Position numbers and translations under genes: made by a program. Under the pieces are notes generated by a model that was not told where the DNA came from, ran no database searches, and was given only the letters and a program-made list of their open reading frames with translations. Shown in pieces: positions 46,681-55,399 of a stretch of DNA of 64,000 nucleotides; the stretch's first letter is position 1, and each line of letters begins with the position of its first letter. Source of the DNA: Salibaculum griseiflavum (lineage in GTDB: Bacteria; Pseudomonadota; Alphaproteobacteria; Rhodobacterales; Rhodobacteraceae); NCBI RefSeq assembly GCF_003129565.1, contig NZ_QETF01000003.1:186001-250000 (forward strand). Direction: 5' to 3'.

Positions 46681-47066
46681 GACCGCTGACCCATGCCCCG
46701 CGCTGCGATCCAGCCCAGAACGGCGCCCGGAATAAACAGGAACCCTTGCGGCAAAGCCAAGAATCCGGCCCCGGTCAGTGGTGCGGCGGCCAGCCCGGCG
46801 ATCGCCAGCACTGCAGAGATGGCGGCCGCAACGATCATGGCGTCGCGCGCCCCTTTCACAGCCGCCCAAGCGAACAAAAGCGCCAGAAATAAGAGAAGCC
46901 CGGTAACCATGTGCCAGACCATCCAGGCCGGGGCCATGACCGACATCGGCAGATCAGAGGCGCGCAACGGCCCGGCCACCTCTGCCCCGCCGACGAATGT
47001 GTGCACAAGAAACCACGTGAATGTCAGCGCGGCCGCGATCCAGCCCAGTTGTCTAGCGCGCTTCAT
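46677..47066 (-). CDS. Small membrane protein, unknown function
   Basis: A 129-residue protein with about four membrane helices (WIAAALTFTWFLVHTF, MVWHMVTGLLLFLALLFAWA, MIVAAAISAVLAIAGLAA and PQGFLFIPGAVLGWIAA). It starts at 47066 (or 47075), inside the phoH end, and overlaps ybeY by ATGA, so it sits inside the phoH-ybeY unit where most genomes have nothing. No family is recognised. GAGG precedes either start. Confidence 0.75.
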   Translation of the reverse strand: MKRARQLGWIAAALTFTWFLVHTFVGGAEVAGPLRASDLPMSVMAPAWMVWHMVTGLLLFLALLFAWAAVKGARDAMIVAAAISAVLAIAGLAAAPLTGAGFLALPQGFLFIPGAVLGWIAARGMGQRS

Positions 47067-48063
47067 CGGCGTCATAAGCCTCGATGATCGCCGCAACAAG
47101 CGGGTGGCGCACCACGTCCTTTGCAGTGAAGTAGTCAAACGAGATCTTGTCGATACTCTTGAGCAAACGTTCCGCGTCCTGCAGCCCCGATTGCTGCCCG
47201 CGCGGCAGGTCCACCTGGGACCGGTCGCCGGTGATCACCATGCGGCTGCCCTCGCCCAGGCGGGTCAGGAACATCTTCATCTGCATGGTGGTGGCGTTCT
47301 GGGCCTCGTCCAGCACGACGAAAGCGTTGGACAGGGTGCGCCCGCGCATGAAGGCCAAGGGCGCGATCTCGATCTTCTTTTCCTCGATAAGCTTGGTAAC
47401 CTGCTTGCCCGGAAGGAAATCGTTCAACGCGTCGTAGAGCGGCTGCATGTAAGGATCGACCTTTTCCTTCATGTCGCCGGGCAGATAGCCGAGCTTCTCG
47501 CCTGCCTCGACCGCCGGGCGGGACAGGATGATCCGATCCACATGGCCGCCGATGAACATGTTCACACCCACGGCCACGGCCAGGTAGGTCTTGCCGGTGC
47601 CGGCCGGACCGATCCCGAAGGCCAGTTCGTTCTCGAACAGCGACCGGACATAGGCCTTTTGCGCAGCGGTGCGGGGTTCGATGATCTTCTTGCGGGTCTT
47701 GATCTCGACCCGGGCGTCGGGCAGCAGGTCCAGCTGGTCGCCTGCACGGGCGCCGGTTTCGCGGTCCGATCCGCCCATGCGGACCTCGCGGTCGATATCT
47801 GCGGCCTCGACGGACTTGCCGGCCTCCAGACGCTCGTAAAGCGCCGTCAAAATCTCTGCCGCCTCGCGCCGCGCGGCATCCTCGCCATGAATCTTCAGCT
47901 GATTTCCCCGGCGCAGGATCTGCACGCCGGTCTTGAGCTCGATATCTGCCAGGTGCCTGTCATGCTCGCCGCACAGGTCGATCAGCAGAAAATTATCAGG
48001 AAATTCCAGAATCTCTGGCGCTTCCGCGACAGTCTCGGACGGGGGCAGCGTGGTTGTGGCCAA
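47053..48063 (-). CDS. phoH: PhoH-family ATPase
   Basis: A 336-residue protein. The start is TTG at 48063: AGGAG lies at ideal spacing before it, and the protein then begins with the expected N-terminus. An N-terminal KH-like region is followed by Walker A GIGPAGTGKTYLA, Walker B NAFVVLDEAQNAT and sensor RMVITGD. PhoH/YbeZ proteins are linked to RNA metabolism and act with YbeY. It is the first gene of the phoH-(membrane protein)-ybeY-corC-lnt series. Confidence 0.93.
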   Translation of the reverse strand: MATTTLPPSETVAEAPEILEFPDNFLLIDLCGEHDRHLADIELKTGVQILRRGNQLKIHGEDAARREAAEILTALYERLEAGKSVEAADIDREVRMGGSDRETGARAGDQLDLLPDARVEIKTRKKIIEPRTAAQKAYVRSLFENELAFGIGPAGTGKTYLAVAVGVNMFIGGHVDRIILSRPAVEAGEKLGYLPGDMKEKVDPYMQPLYDALNDFLPGKQVTKLIEEKKIEIAPLAFMRGRTLSNAFVVLDEAQNATTMQMKMFLTRLGEGSRMVITGDRSQVDLPRGQQSGLQDAERLLKSIDKISFDYFTAKDVVRHPLVAAIIEAYDADEAR

Positions 48064-48152
48064 ACAAGACTCCTGGCTGGTGTTTCATCAATGGTGGCAA
48101 CTGGCGACGCCCAGCGCAAGGGACCTTGCTGCAATGTCACCGAATTGAAACG

Positions 48153-48183
48153 AAAAAGGGGCCGCAAACTGCATTGCGGCCCC
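48153..48183 (-). terminator. Terminator after the lipoprotein gene
   Basis: On the minus strand GGGGCCGCAA, TGCAGT, TTGCGGCCCC then TTTTTCG. It separates the lipoprotein/OmpA pair from phoH. Confidence 0.92.
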
Positions 48184-48206
48184 GGTCGTGCTCGATTTTC
48201 CGCCAG

Positions 48207-48530
48207 TCACGGAAGAATGTCGATCAGTCCCGTTCTCTGAGGGTTGGAAATGACCGCGCCGGGCGGGATGCGATCAGTGCAGATGGGCTTGCCCGTCACC
48301 GGGTCATAGCGGGCGTTCGCATAGCCTTCGGCCCCGTCGTCGCCGAACCAGTGCATGCAGCCGTCAGGATCAATGGCGATGGCCATCGGGCGGTCGGACA
48401 ACAGGTCGGTGTTGTTGACGGCACTGTCCGTCGCGCGGGCCAGCATACGGGGGCCGTCCGCAGTTGTCTGACCCATTTCGCAGGCTGCGAGAACGGGCGT
48501 CATAGCAAGAAGGAAAAAGGAAATACGCAT
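48207..48530 (-). CDS. Putative lipoprotein sharing a DGCMHWF motif with the adjacent OmpA protein
   Basis: A 107-residue protein with a short signal and a lipobox (VLAAC, Cys16), so probably lipid-anchored. The mature part has PDGCMHWFGDDGAEGYANAR, then DPVTGKPICTD. The neighbour at 48534 has nearly the same block (DGCMHWWADGGLEGYMTTRF, then NPETGRPLC). It lies three bases after the OmpA gene on the same strand. A common outer-membrane partner is likely; function is unknown. Confidence 0.82.
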   Translation of the reverse strand: MRISFFLLAMTPVLAACEMGQTTADGPRMLARATDSAVNNTDLLSDRPMAIAIDPDGCMHWFGDDGAEGYANARYDPVTGKPICTDRIPPGAVISNPQRTGLIDILP

Positions 48531-48533
48531 GAC

Positions 48534-49121
48534 TTACCTCGCCATATGATAGCAGACGACCTCGACCCGGCGGTTCTGTTGCCAGGCGGTCTCGTTGTGG
48601 CCGGTCGCAATCGGGCGCGTCTCACCGAAGCCCTCCTCGACCTCGACAAAGGCCCCGACAGACCGGGCGACGCTCGCAACCGTGTTGGCTCGACGTTCCG
48701 AGAGCGCCTGGTTGTAGGCATGCGAGGCGCGTTCATCGGTATGGCCGTATACGGCATAGGAAAACGCCCCTTCGGAGCGGAAGAAGCGTTCCAGAACCTC
48801 GCGCTGACCGGGCTTCAGGTGGTGGCTGTCGGTGTGGAACAGCGTGTCGGTGGATTCCGTGAGGCAGCTTTCCTTCTGAAGGCAGAGCGGCCGGCCAGTT
48901 TCGGGGTTGAACCGCGTCGTCATGTAGCCTTCGAGGCCGCCATCGGCCCACCAATGCATGCAGCCGTCCCGATCGACGAAAATGCCCCACTCGACCATGC
49001 CCGATACGACGATCCTGTCCTGAGATTGCTGGGCGGCGACCGGCGCCACCAGCGCCGAAGATGCCGCGAAGGCCGCGGTCAGACCCGCTGCTAGGACTTT
49101 TCCGAATTTCATTCTGAACAT
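48534..49121 (-). CDS. OmpA-family protein with N-terminal DGCMHWW domain
   Basis: A 195-residue envelope protein. ATG 49121 has AGAGG upstream and yields a signal peptide ending at VAAQ. Residues about 40-80 form the DGCMHWW block shared with the lipoprotein downstream. The C-terminal OmpA domain carries YAVYGHTDERASHAYNQALS and a following RRANTV, the peptidoglycan-binding loop, ending in NRRVEVVCY. It probably links the outer membrane to peptidoglycan. It is transcribed with the lipoprotein. Confidence 0.88.
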   Translation of the reverse strand: MFRMKFGKVLAAGLTAAFAASSALVAPVAAQQSQDRIVVSGMVEWGIFVDRDGCMHWWADGGLEGYMTTRFNPETGRPLCLQKESCLTESTDTLFHTDSHHLKPGQREVLERFFRSEGAFSYAVYGHTDERASHAYNQALSERRANTVASVARSVGAFVEVEEGFGETRPIATGHNETAWQQNRRVEVVCYHMAR

Positions 49122-49360
49122 TACCAAACCTCTATCCCCCAGATCTCTCCCAACCCACAGGGCCGGAGCCGGCACGCATGGTGGCCGTCGACACACAATC
49201 TTCTAAATGAAAACCAATTCTGGTCAAATTTAAACGCAAAAACGCCACATTTCGTGTCCGATAGCGCGACAGAGTTGGAAATCAGGCCGAATTGTCCATT
49301 ACGCCGCGCGCATTGACCAAGATTCCTCAACCAAGGATTGCGCGCTCTTTCCGCGGCTGG

Positions 49361-50674
49361 TCAGGCAAGACTGCCGCCCAGCGAATTCGGCGCGCTTTGC
49401 TCGATCAGAACCTTGCGGATATCGCCGGGTGCGACATCGGCGCCCGACACGTGAACCGCGTGCAGGTATTCCGACTTTCCGACCATCTGACCGTCAAGCC
49501 GACCCGGCTTTTCGAACAGCACCGACACCTCGCGCCCCACCATGGCATCCTGCAAGGTCCGCTGCTGGGTGTTGATCTGGTCCTGAAGGCGTTGAAGCCG
49601 CTCGCTTGCGACATCCGGATCGACCATCTTTGCGGTCTTCTCGGCAGCCGGCGTGCCCGGACGCGGCGAATACTTGAAGGAAAACGCGGTGCCATAGCCC
49701 GCCTCGCGGGTGATGGTCAGGGTATCCTCGAAATCCGCATCGGTCTCGCCGGGAAAGCCGACGATGAAATCCCCTGACAGGTGCAGGTCGGGCCGCGCCG
49801 CGCGGATCCGCTCTATGAGGCGCAGGTAGTCTTCGGCGGTATGCTTGCGGTTCATCGCCTTCAGAATCCGGTCCGACCCGGACTGCACGGGCAGATGCAG
49901 GTAGGGCATCAGTTTTTCGCAGGTGCCATGTGCCTCGATCAGCGCGTCGTCCATGTCATTGGGATGGCTGGTGGTGAAACGGATTCGGGCCAGCCCGTCG
50001 ATCTGGTCCAGTTCCCAGATCAGGCCCGCCAGCCCCCTGTCATGGCCGTTATAGGCATTCACGTTCTGGCCCAGCAGCGTGATCTCGCGGACACCGGCTT
50101 CGACCAGCTCCTGCGCTTCGCGGATGATGCGGTCCGCCGGGCGGCTGACCTCGGCGCCGCGCGTATAAGGCACCACGCAGAAGGAACAGAACTTGTCACA
50201 GCCCTCTTGCACCGTGAGAAAGGCCGTCGGGCCGCGCCCGGACTTTGGGCGTCTCTTGAGGATTTCGAATTTGTCTTCCTCGGGAAAATCGGTGTCGAGC
50301 GCCTTTTGCCCTTGGGCCAGCGCATCTTCCATTGCCGGAAGCCGATGATAGCTTTGCGGGCCGACCACCAGGTCGACCATGGGCTGGCGGCGCATGATCT
50401 CCTCACCCTCGGCCTGGGCCACGCAGCCGGCGACACCGATCTTGAGGTCGGGGTTCTCCGCCTTCAGCCCCTTGTAACGACCCAGCTCGGAATAGACCTT
50501 TTCCGCCGCCTTCTCGCGGATGTGGCAGGTGTTGAGCAGGATCATGTCCGCGTCATCAGGGCTTTGGGTCTCGACATAGCCCTTGCCGCCCAACGCCTCT
50601 AACATGCGTTCGCTGTCATAGACGTTCATCTGGCAGCCATAGGTCTTGATAAAGAGCTTCTTGGGCGCGGACAT
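49361..50674 (-). CDS. miaB: tRNA-2-methylthio-N6-dimethylallyladenosine synthase
   Basis: A 437-residue radical-SAM methylthiotransferase modifying A37 of tRNA. The ATG at 50674 gives the normal start ([20 protein letters not shown]). Auxiliary-cluster cysteines lie in [15 protein letters not shown] and GCVAQAEG; the radical-SAM cluster is [17 protein letters not shown]-terminal TRAM domain is present. It is upstream of the phoH group on the same strand, with the OmpA pair between. Confidence 0.97.
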   Translation of the reverse strand: MSAPKKLFIKTYGCQMNVYDSERMLEALGGKGYVETQSPDDADMILLNTCHIREKAAEKVYSELGRYKGLKAENPDLKIGVAGCVAQAEGEEIMRRQPMVDLVVGPQSYHRLPAMEDALAQGQKALDTDFPEEDKFEILKRRPKSGRGPTAFLTVQEGCDKFCSFCVVPYTRGAEVSRPADRIIREAQELVEAGVREITLLGQNVNAYNGHDRGLAGLIWELDQIDGLARIRFTTSHPNDMDDALIEAHGTCEKLMPYLHLPVQSGSDRILKAMNRKHTAEDYLRLIERIRAARPDLHLSGDFIVGFPGETDADFEDTLTITREAGYGTAFSFKYSPRPGTPAAEKTAKMVDPDVASERLQRLQDQINTQQRTLQDAMVGREVSVLFEKPGRLDGQMVGKSEYLHAVHVSGADVAPGDIRKVLIEQSAPNSLGGSLA

Positions 50675-50792
50675 GGGGCACCTATCGCGAATGGGGGCAG
50701 CTTTGGCGGGCCTCTTAGCGTGCATCCGGAGCGCTTGCAATGAAAGGCGATTTGCCGGAGTTTAACCCCGATCGGGCAAGACCACGGGCAAG

Positions 50793-51656
50793 ATGCACTA
50801 TTCCTCGCTTTCAGATTTCCTGTCACAGGGCAAGGCGGCGCTGGCCAAGGGGCCGGTCGCGTTGATCATGGCCGAGGATGAGGTCGAGCTGGACAGCACG
50901 ATCCGTCACCATATCGACAGCGGCTTCAAGGCCGTCGTCGTCTTTGCCATGCCGGGGTTCACTCTGGCCGGGGATGTGGCCGACCTTGTGCACCGTGTGG
51001 ATTATCAAACGACCGGTGACGGCGCGCTGGAAACTGCGGTGAACGCGGTAATCGGGGCGGCTGGGCCGATCTGGCTGTTCTACTGTTACAACGCGGAATA
51101 CCTGTTCTACCCGTTCTGCGAAAGCCGCACGGTGGGCGAGATGATCGCCTTCAACATCGAAGAACGACGCGACACGATCCTGACCTACGTGATCGACCTT
51201 TACGCCGGGGATCTCGGCCAGCACCCGCTCGCGGTGGCGTTGGAAGACGCCCATCTGGACAAATCCGGTTACTATGCCTTGTCCCGCAAGGACCGTTGGA
51301 ACAACGTTCTCGACCGGCAGATGGATTTCTTCGGTGGACTGCGCTGGCGGTTCGAGGAACACGTGCCCAAGCCCCGCCGGCGAATCGATAGGGTGTCGCT
51401 ATTCCGGAACAAACCAGGGCTGGAACTGCTGCCCGGCCATCTTTTCAACGACCCTGAATACAACACCTATTCCTGCCCCTGGCATCACAACCTGACCGCG
51501 GCGGTCTGTTCCTTCCGCACGGCGAAGGCGCTCAAGCGGAATCCCGGCAGCACATTCGAAATCGAAACCTTCCGCTGGCACAATTCCGCCCCGTTCGAGT
51601 GGCATTCCCAGCAATTGCTGGACCTCGGGCTGATGGAACCGGGGCAGTGGTTCTGA
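50793..51656 (+). CDS. Conserved protein, possibly glycosyltransferase-like
   Basis: A 287-residue protein with no signal peptide. The N-terminal 100 residues alternate strands and helices (GPVALIMAEDEVELDSTIRH, KAVVVFAMPGF, GPIWLFYCYNAEYLFYPF), and a later ILTYVIDLYAGDL segment resembles the DxD region of GT2/GT92-type enzymes. The C-terminus is rich in His and Trp (CPWHHNLTAAVCSF, RWHNSAPFEWH). This type is common in Rhodobacteraceae as far as I recall. The enzymatic role is not proven by visible catalytic residues. Confidence 0.7.
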   Translation: MHYSSLSDFLSQGKAALAKGPVALIMAEDEVELDSTIRHHIDSGFKAVVVFAMPGFTLAGDVADLVHRVDYQTTGDGALETAVNAVIGAAGPIWLFYCYNAEYLFYPFCESRTVGEMIAFNIEERRDTILTYVIDLYAGDLGQHPLAVALEDAHLDKSGYYALSRKDRWNNVLDRQMDFFGGLRWRFEEHVPKPRRRIDRVSLFRNKPGLELLPGHLFNDPEYNTYSCPWHHNLTAAVCSFRTAKALKRNPGSTFEIETFRWHNSAPFEWHSQQLLDLGLMEPGQWF

Positions 51657-51680
51657 CCCAGCCGTCTTTCCGGTGACGCC

Positions 51681-52130
51681 TCAGGCGACCACCAGATCGC
51701 GCCGATTTGCACCGCGGTGGTGCAGCGAGGAATAGGGCCAATCCGCCGCATCGCGCACCAGACCGGCCCGGACCGGAGCCGCGAGGATGAACCGGCGCCG
51801 CGCCTCGATCGCTGGCCCATGAACCCGCGAAACTGGGCTTTCCGTATCCCAGGCCGGCCGCCCATCGGCCGCATGGCGGGTAAAACTGTCGCGGATCAGA
51901 CGCAGGGCAGCCCCGGGCTCCTCCCCCGGCATCATTCGGCACAGAAAATGCATTTCCGCCGGCAGCACGGTGGCGGTGTCAATCTCGATGCCCGTATGCA
52001 ACCGGGCCAGCGCCACGCAGTCGCGGAGGACCGGAATTCGGCGTATCAGGAGGTCGGAAGACGCATCGGCCAGGCGCAAGGTCACGGCGAAATACGCGAA
52101 GAAGCGGGAAGGGGCAGGCAAATCTGTCAT
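51681..52130 (-). CDS. Degenerate REP-associated tyrosine transposase-like protein
   Basis: A 149-residue relative of the RAYT/Y1 transposases. The N-terminal FFAYFAVTLRLAD and the C-terminal APVRAGLVRDAADWPYSSLHH match the family. The HUH motif region (normally MPNHVHL) reads LPAEMHFL, losing the first His. The segment that normally carries the nucleophilic Tyr (xYIHxNPV) reads FILAAPV without Tyr, after an apparent internal shortening. It is therefore probably inactive as a transposase and may be a relic or a domesticated DNA-binding protein. No REP hairpins flank it. Confidence 0.75.
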   Translation of the reverse strand: MTDLPAPSRFFAYFAVTLRLADASSDLLIRRIPVLRDCVALARLHTGIEIDTATVLPAEMHFLCRMMPGEEPGAALRLIRDSFTRHAADGRPAWDTESPVSRVHGPAIEARRRFILAAPVRAGLVRDAADWPYSSLHHRGANRRDLVVA

Positions 52131-52185
52131 GCGGACAGCTTTGCCCCGACAAGGTTAACGACCCATGAACGCCGACAGATGCGGA

Positions 52186-52602
52186 TCAGCTCTTGCGCAA
52201 CCGGATCACCACGTCGACCGAGGCGATCTCGGCCCCGTCGGGCGCATGGGGCAGGCTGGCGATGCTCAGCTCGTCGGATGGCGCATCGGAAAGATGGCCA
52301 TCCTCTTCCCAGTAGAAATGCGGATGGTCGGACATGTTGGTGTCGAAATAGCTTTTGGACCCGTCCACTGTGATCTCGCGCAGCAGCCCCGCATCGCAAA
52401 ACGCCTTGAGCGTATTGTAGACCGTGGCCAGTGAGACCTTTTCACCCGCCCGGTCGGCAGCGGCGAACAGGCTTTCAGCGGTTACATGCCGGTCCTTGCC
52501 ATCCCCCACCAGAAGCTCGGCAAGCGCAAGCCGTTGGCGCGTCGGACGTAGCCCTGCCCCCGCCAGCCAGTTACTGCTTCGCTCGGTTGTCATGTCAGCC
52601 AT
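52186..52602 (-). CDS. irr: Iron response regulator (Fur family)
   Basis: A 138-residue Fur-family repressor. The start at 52602 is chosen because the longer frame runs antisense into the fabA leader. The HTH region is LRPTRQRLALAELLVGDG and LATVYNTLKAFCDAGLL. The C-terminal half has the Irr-like SDHPHFYWEEDGHL block rather than the Cys-rich Fur zinc sites. Irr responds to haem status in alphaproteobacteria. It is divergent from fabA, a known Irr-fabA neighbourhood in Rhodobacterales, and the 150-bp gap should hold both promoters. Confidence 0.85.
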   Translation of the reverse strand: MADMTTERSSNWLAGAGLRPTRQRLALAELLVGDGKDRHVTAESLFAAADRAGEKVSLATVYNTLKAFCDAGLLREITVDGSKSYFDTNMSDHPHFYWEEDGHLSDAPSDELSIASLPHAPDGAEIASVDVVIRLRKS

Positions 52603-52755
52603 CAAAAGACCCGCCTTTGTTTCATTGGACAATATGGCCGATTGCGAACAGTTTTCAATACCAAAGCCACGCAGCGAAGCGCTCTGCCCAGCTTGCCCTT
52701 GCGCGTATCGGGGTGCTAGAGGGCAGGAAACCACTCAGACGGGGATTACACCGAT

Positions 52756-53265
52756 ATGACAGACTTTCCGCGCAGCTTCGACCGTGACGACCTTTTGAAA
52801 TGCGCGCGCGGCGAGTTGTTCGGGCCGGGCAATGCCCAACTGCCCGAGCCGCCGATGCTGATGATGGACCGGATCACCGATATCAGCGGCGACGGAGGGC
52901 TTCACGGCAAGGGTCACGTGGTCGCTGAGTTCGATATCACGCCGGACCTGTGGTTCTTCGAATGCCATTTCCCCGGAAACCCGATCATGCCGGGCTGCCT
53001 TGGTCTTGATGGCCTCTGGCAGCTCACCGGCTTCAACCTTGGCTGGCGCGGATGGCAGGGGCGCGGCTATGCGCTGGGCGTCGGCGAAGTAAAGCTCAAG
53101 GGCATGGTGCGACCCGACCGCAAGATGCTGACCTACAAGGTGGATTTCACCAAGGCAGTCCAAACCCGCCGCCTGACCATGGGCGTCGCCGACGGCATCG
53201 TCGAGGCGGATGGCGAGGTGATCTACGAGGTCAAGGACATGAAAGTCGCGCTGAGCGAGAGCTGA
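52756..53265 (+). CDS. fabA: 3-hydroxydecanoyl-ACP dehydratase/isomerase
   Basis: A 169-residue hot-dog enzyme that introduces the cis double bond in anaerobic-type unsaturated fatty acid synthesis. The active-site helix has His and Asp in [16 protein letters not shown] and [10 protein letters not shown]. The N-terminal [11 protein letters not shown] and the C-terminal [10 protein letters not shown] are typical. It is followed by fabB and fabI on the same strand; the trio makes monounsaturated acids. Confidence 0.97.
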   Translation: MTDFPRSFDRDDLLKCARGELFGPGNAQLPEPPMLMMDRITDISGDGGLHGKGHVVAEFDITPDLWFFECHFPGNPIMPGCLGLDGLWQLTGFNLGWRGWQGRGYALGVGEVKLKGMVRPDRKMLTYKVDFTKAVQTRRLTMGVADGIVEADGEVIYEVKDMKVALSES

Positions 53266-53375
53266 TCTGCGCGACCGGTGACACAGCGTCCCGTGGACGC
53301 GCCCCGCCCTAACCGCTTGCCCCCATCCCCTTGCATACCCTACACGGGAAAGCGGACAAGAAAGGGAGGCCGCGA

Positions 53376-54605
53376 ATGCGCCGCGTCGTCGTTACCGGGC
53401 TGGGGATCGTCTCGCCCGTTGGAAACAACGCCCAAGAGGTCACTGCCGCGCTGAAGGCAGGCAAGTCGGGAATCGAGGCCGTCCCGGAGATGGCAGAACA
53501 CGGGTTCCGCAGCCAGATTGCCGGGACGCTCAAGATCGATGTGGCCGAGCATGTGGACAAACGCACCCTGCGCTTCATGGGACCGGGCGCGGCCTATGCG
53601 CATATCGCCATGGGTCAGGCCATTGCCGATGCAGGGCTGGAAGAAGGCGACGTCGTCAACCCGCGCACAGGCCTTGTCGCCGGGTCCGGCGGGCCGTCGA
53701 CCAGCGCCATGTTCGCCGCGCACCAGACGGTGCTGAAATCGGGCGGCCCCAAGCGGATCGGGCCCTTCGCCGTGCCCAAGTGCATGAGCAGCACGATCAG
53801 CGCGAACCTGTCCACGGCCTACAAGATCAAGGGCCTGAACTATTCCATCACCTCGGCCTGTTCGACCAGCCTGCATTGCATCGGCAATGCCGCCGAACAG
53901 ATCATGATGGGCAAACAGGACGTTATGTTCGCCGGCGGCGGCGAAGAGCTTGACTGGACCCTGTCCTGCCTCTTCGATGCCATGGGCGCGATGTCGTCCA
54001 AGTATAACGATGACCCCACCCGCGCCAGCCGCGCCTTCGATGCCGACCGCGACGGATTCGTCATCGCTGGCGGCGGCGCCATCGTGGTTCTGGAAGACCT
54101 CGAACACGCCAAGGCCCGCGGCGCCAAGATCTATGCCGAGGTCACGGGTTATGCCGCCACCTCGGACGGGCATGACATGGTCGCCCCATCGGGCGAAGGC
54201 GGCGAGCGCGCGATGCGCCTGGCGCTGGACAGCCTGCCCGAAGGCCGCAAGGTCAGCTATATCAATGCCCACGGCACCAGCACGCCGGTCGGCGATGTCG
54301 GTGAGGTCGAAGCGGTGCGCCGGGTCTTCGGCGAGGGCAGCACGCCGCCGATTTCTTCGACCAAGTCGATGACCGGGCACAGCCAGGGCGCGACCGGCGC
54401 GCAAGAGGCCGTCTATTGCCTGCTCATGCTGGAAAACGATTTCATCACCCCGTCGATCAACGTTGAAACGCTCGATCCGGCCATCCATGTCGGCGAGATC
54501 GCGACGGATTTGGTGGAACGTGCCGGGCTTGATACTGTAATGACCAATTCCTTCGGCTTCGGCGGCACCAACGGGTCGATGCTGCTTTCCAAATATCGGG
54601 ACTGA
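53376..54605 (+). CDS. fabB: 3-oxoacyl-ACP synthase I
   Basis: A 409-residue condensing enzyme extending cis-3-decenoyl-ACP. The ATG at 53376 follows AGGGAGG. The nucleophile is Cys in TSACSTSLHCIG; His residues are in NAHGTSTPVGD and TGHSQGATGA. GFGGTNGSM near the end is the conserved gate. It is between fabA and fabI, the latter starting five bases after its stop. Confidence 0.97.
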   Translation: MRRVVVTGLGIVSPVGNNAQEVTAALKAGKSGIEAVPEMAEHGFRSQIAGTLKIDVAEHVDKRTLRFMGPGAAYAHIAMGQAIADAGLEEGDVVNPRTGLVAGSGGPSTSAMFAAHQTVLKSGGPKRIGPFAVPKCMSSTISANLSTAYKIKGLNYSITSACSTSLHCIGNAAEQIMMGKQDVMFAGGGEELDWTLSCLFDAMGAMSSKYNDDPTRASRAFDADRDGFVIAGGGAIVVLEDLEHAKARGAKIYAEVTGYAATSDGHDMVAPSGEGGERAMRLALDSLPEGRKVSYINAHGTSTPVGDVGEVEAVRRVFGEGSTPPISSTKSMTGHSQGATGAQEAVYCLLMLENDFITPSINVETLDPAIHVGEIATDLVERAGLDTVMTNSFGFGGTNGSMLLSKYRD

Positions 54606-54610
54606 CCAAG

Positions 54611-55399
54611 ATGACAATCGAACTGAACGGCAAGCGCGGTCTGATCATGGGGGTCGCGAATGACCGTTCCATCGCCTGGGGCATTGCCAAGGCCTGTCAC
54701 GCCGCCGGGGCGGAACTGGCCTTTTCCTACCAGGGCGAGGGCCTGAAGAAACGCGTCGAGCCGTTGGCCGCCTCGGCAGACAGCGATTTCCTGATAGAAG
54801 CGGACGTGACCAACGACGAGTCGATGGATGCCTGTTTCGCTGCCCTCAAAGAGCGGTGGGGATCGCTAGATTTCGTTGTTCACGCGATTGCCTATTCCGA
54901 CAAGAACGAGCTGACCGGCCGGTTTTCGGATACGACGCGGAACAACTTCACCAATTCCATGTTGATCAGCTGCTATTCCTTCGTCGACGTGGCACGCCGC
55001 GCCGCCGACCTGATGCCCGAAGGGGGCTGCCTGCTGACACTGACCTATCAAGGCAGCCAGCGCGTGACACCAAACTACAACGTCATGGGTGTGGCCAAGG
55101 CCGCGCTGGAAAGCGCCGCCCGCTACCTTGCCGCCGATCTCGGCCCGCAGGGCATCCGCGTCAATGCGATCAGCCCTGGCCCGATGAAAACCCTCGCCGG
55201 CGCCGCGATTGCCGGGGCACGCCGCACCTTCAAGCACACCGAACAGAATGCGCCCTTGCGCCACAATGCAACGCTGGAGGCCGTCGGCGGCACCGCCGTC
55301 TACCTGGCCTCGGATGCCGGCAACTGCACCAGCGGCGAGATCATCAAGGTGGACAGCGGCTATCATGTCATGAGCATGCCGGTGCTGGACAACCTCTGA
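54611..55399 (+). CDS. fabI: Enoyl-ACP reductase (NADH)
   Basis: A 262-residue SDR reducing enoyl-ACP. The cofactor region is GVANDRSIAWGIA; the catalytic pair is the Tyr-x6-Lys in NYNVMGVAKAAL, and the second Tyr lies in LTLTYQGSQ. NAISPGPMKTLA is typical. The stop overlaps the next ATG (TGATG), coupling it to the M50 protease. Triclosan-type inhibitor sensitivity cannot be judged by eye. Confidence 0.97.
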   Translation: MTIELNGKRGLIMGVANDRSIAWGIAKACHAAGAELAFSYQGEGLKKRVEPLAASADSDFLIEADVTNDESMDACFAALKERWGSLDFVVHAIAYSDKNELTGRFSDTTRNNFTNSMLISCYSFVDVARRAADLMPEGGCLLTLTYQGSQRVTPNYNVMGVAKAALESAARYLAADLGPQGIRVNAISPGPMKTLAGAAIAGARRTFKHTEQNAPLRHNATLEAVGGTAVYLASDAGNCTSGEIIKVDSGYHVMSMPVLDNL

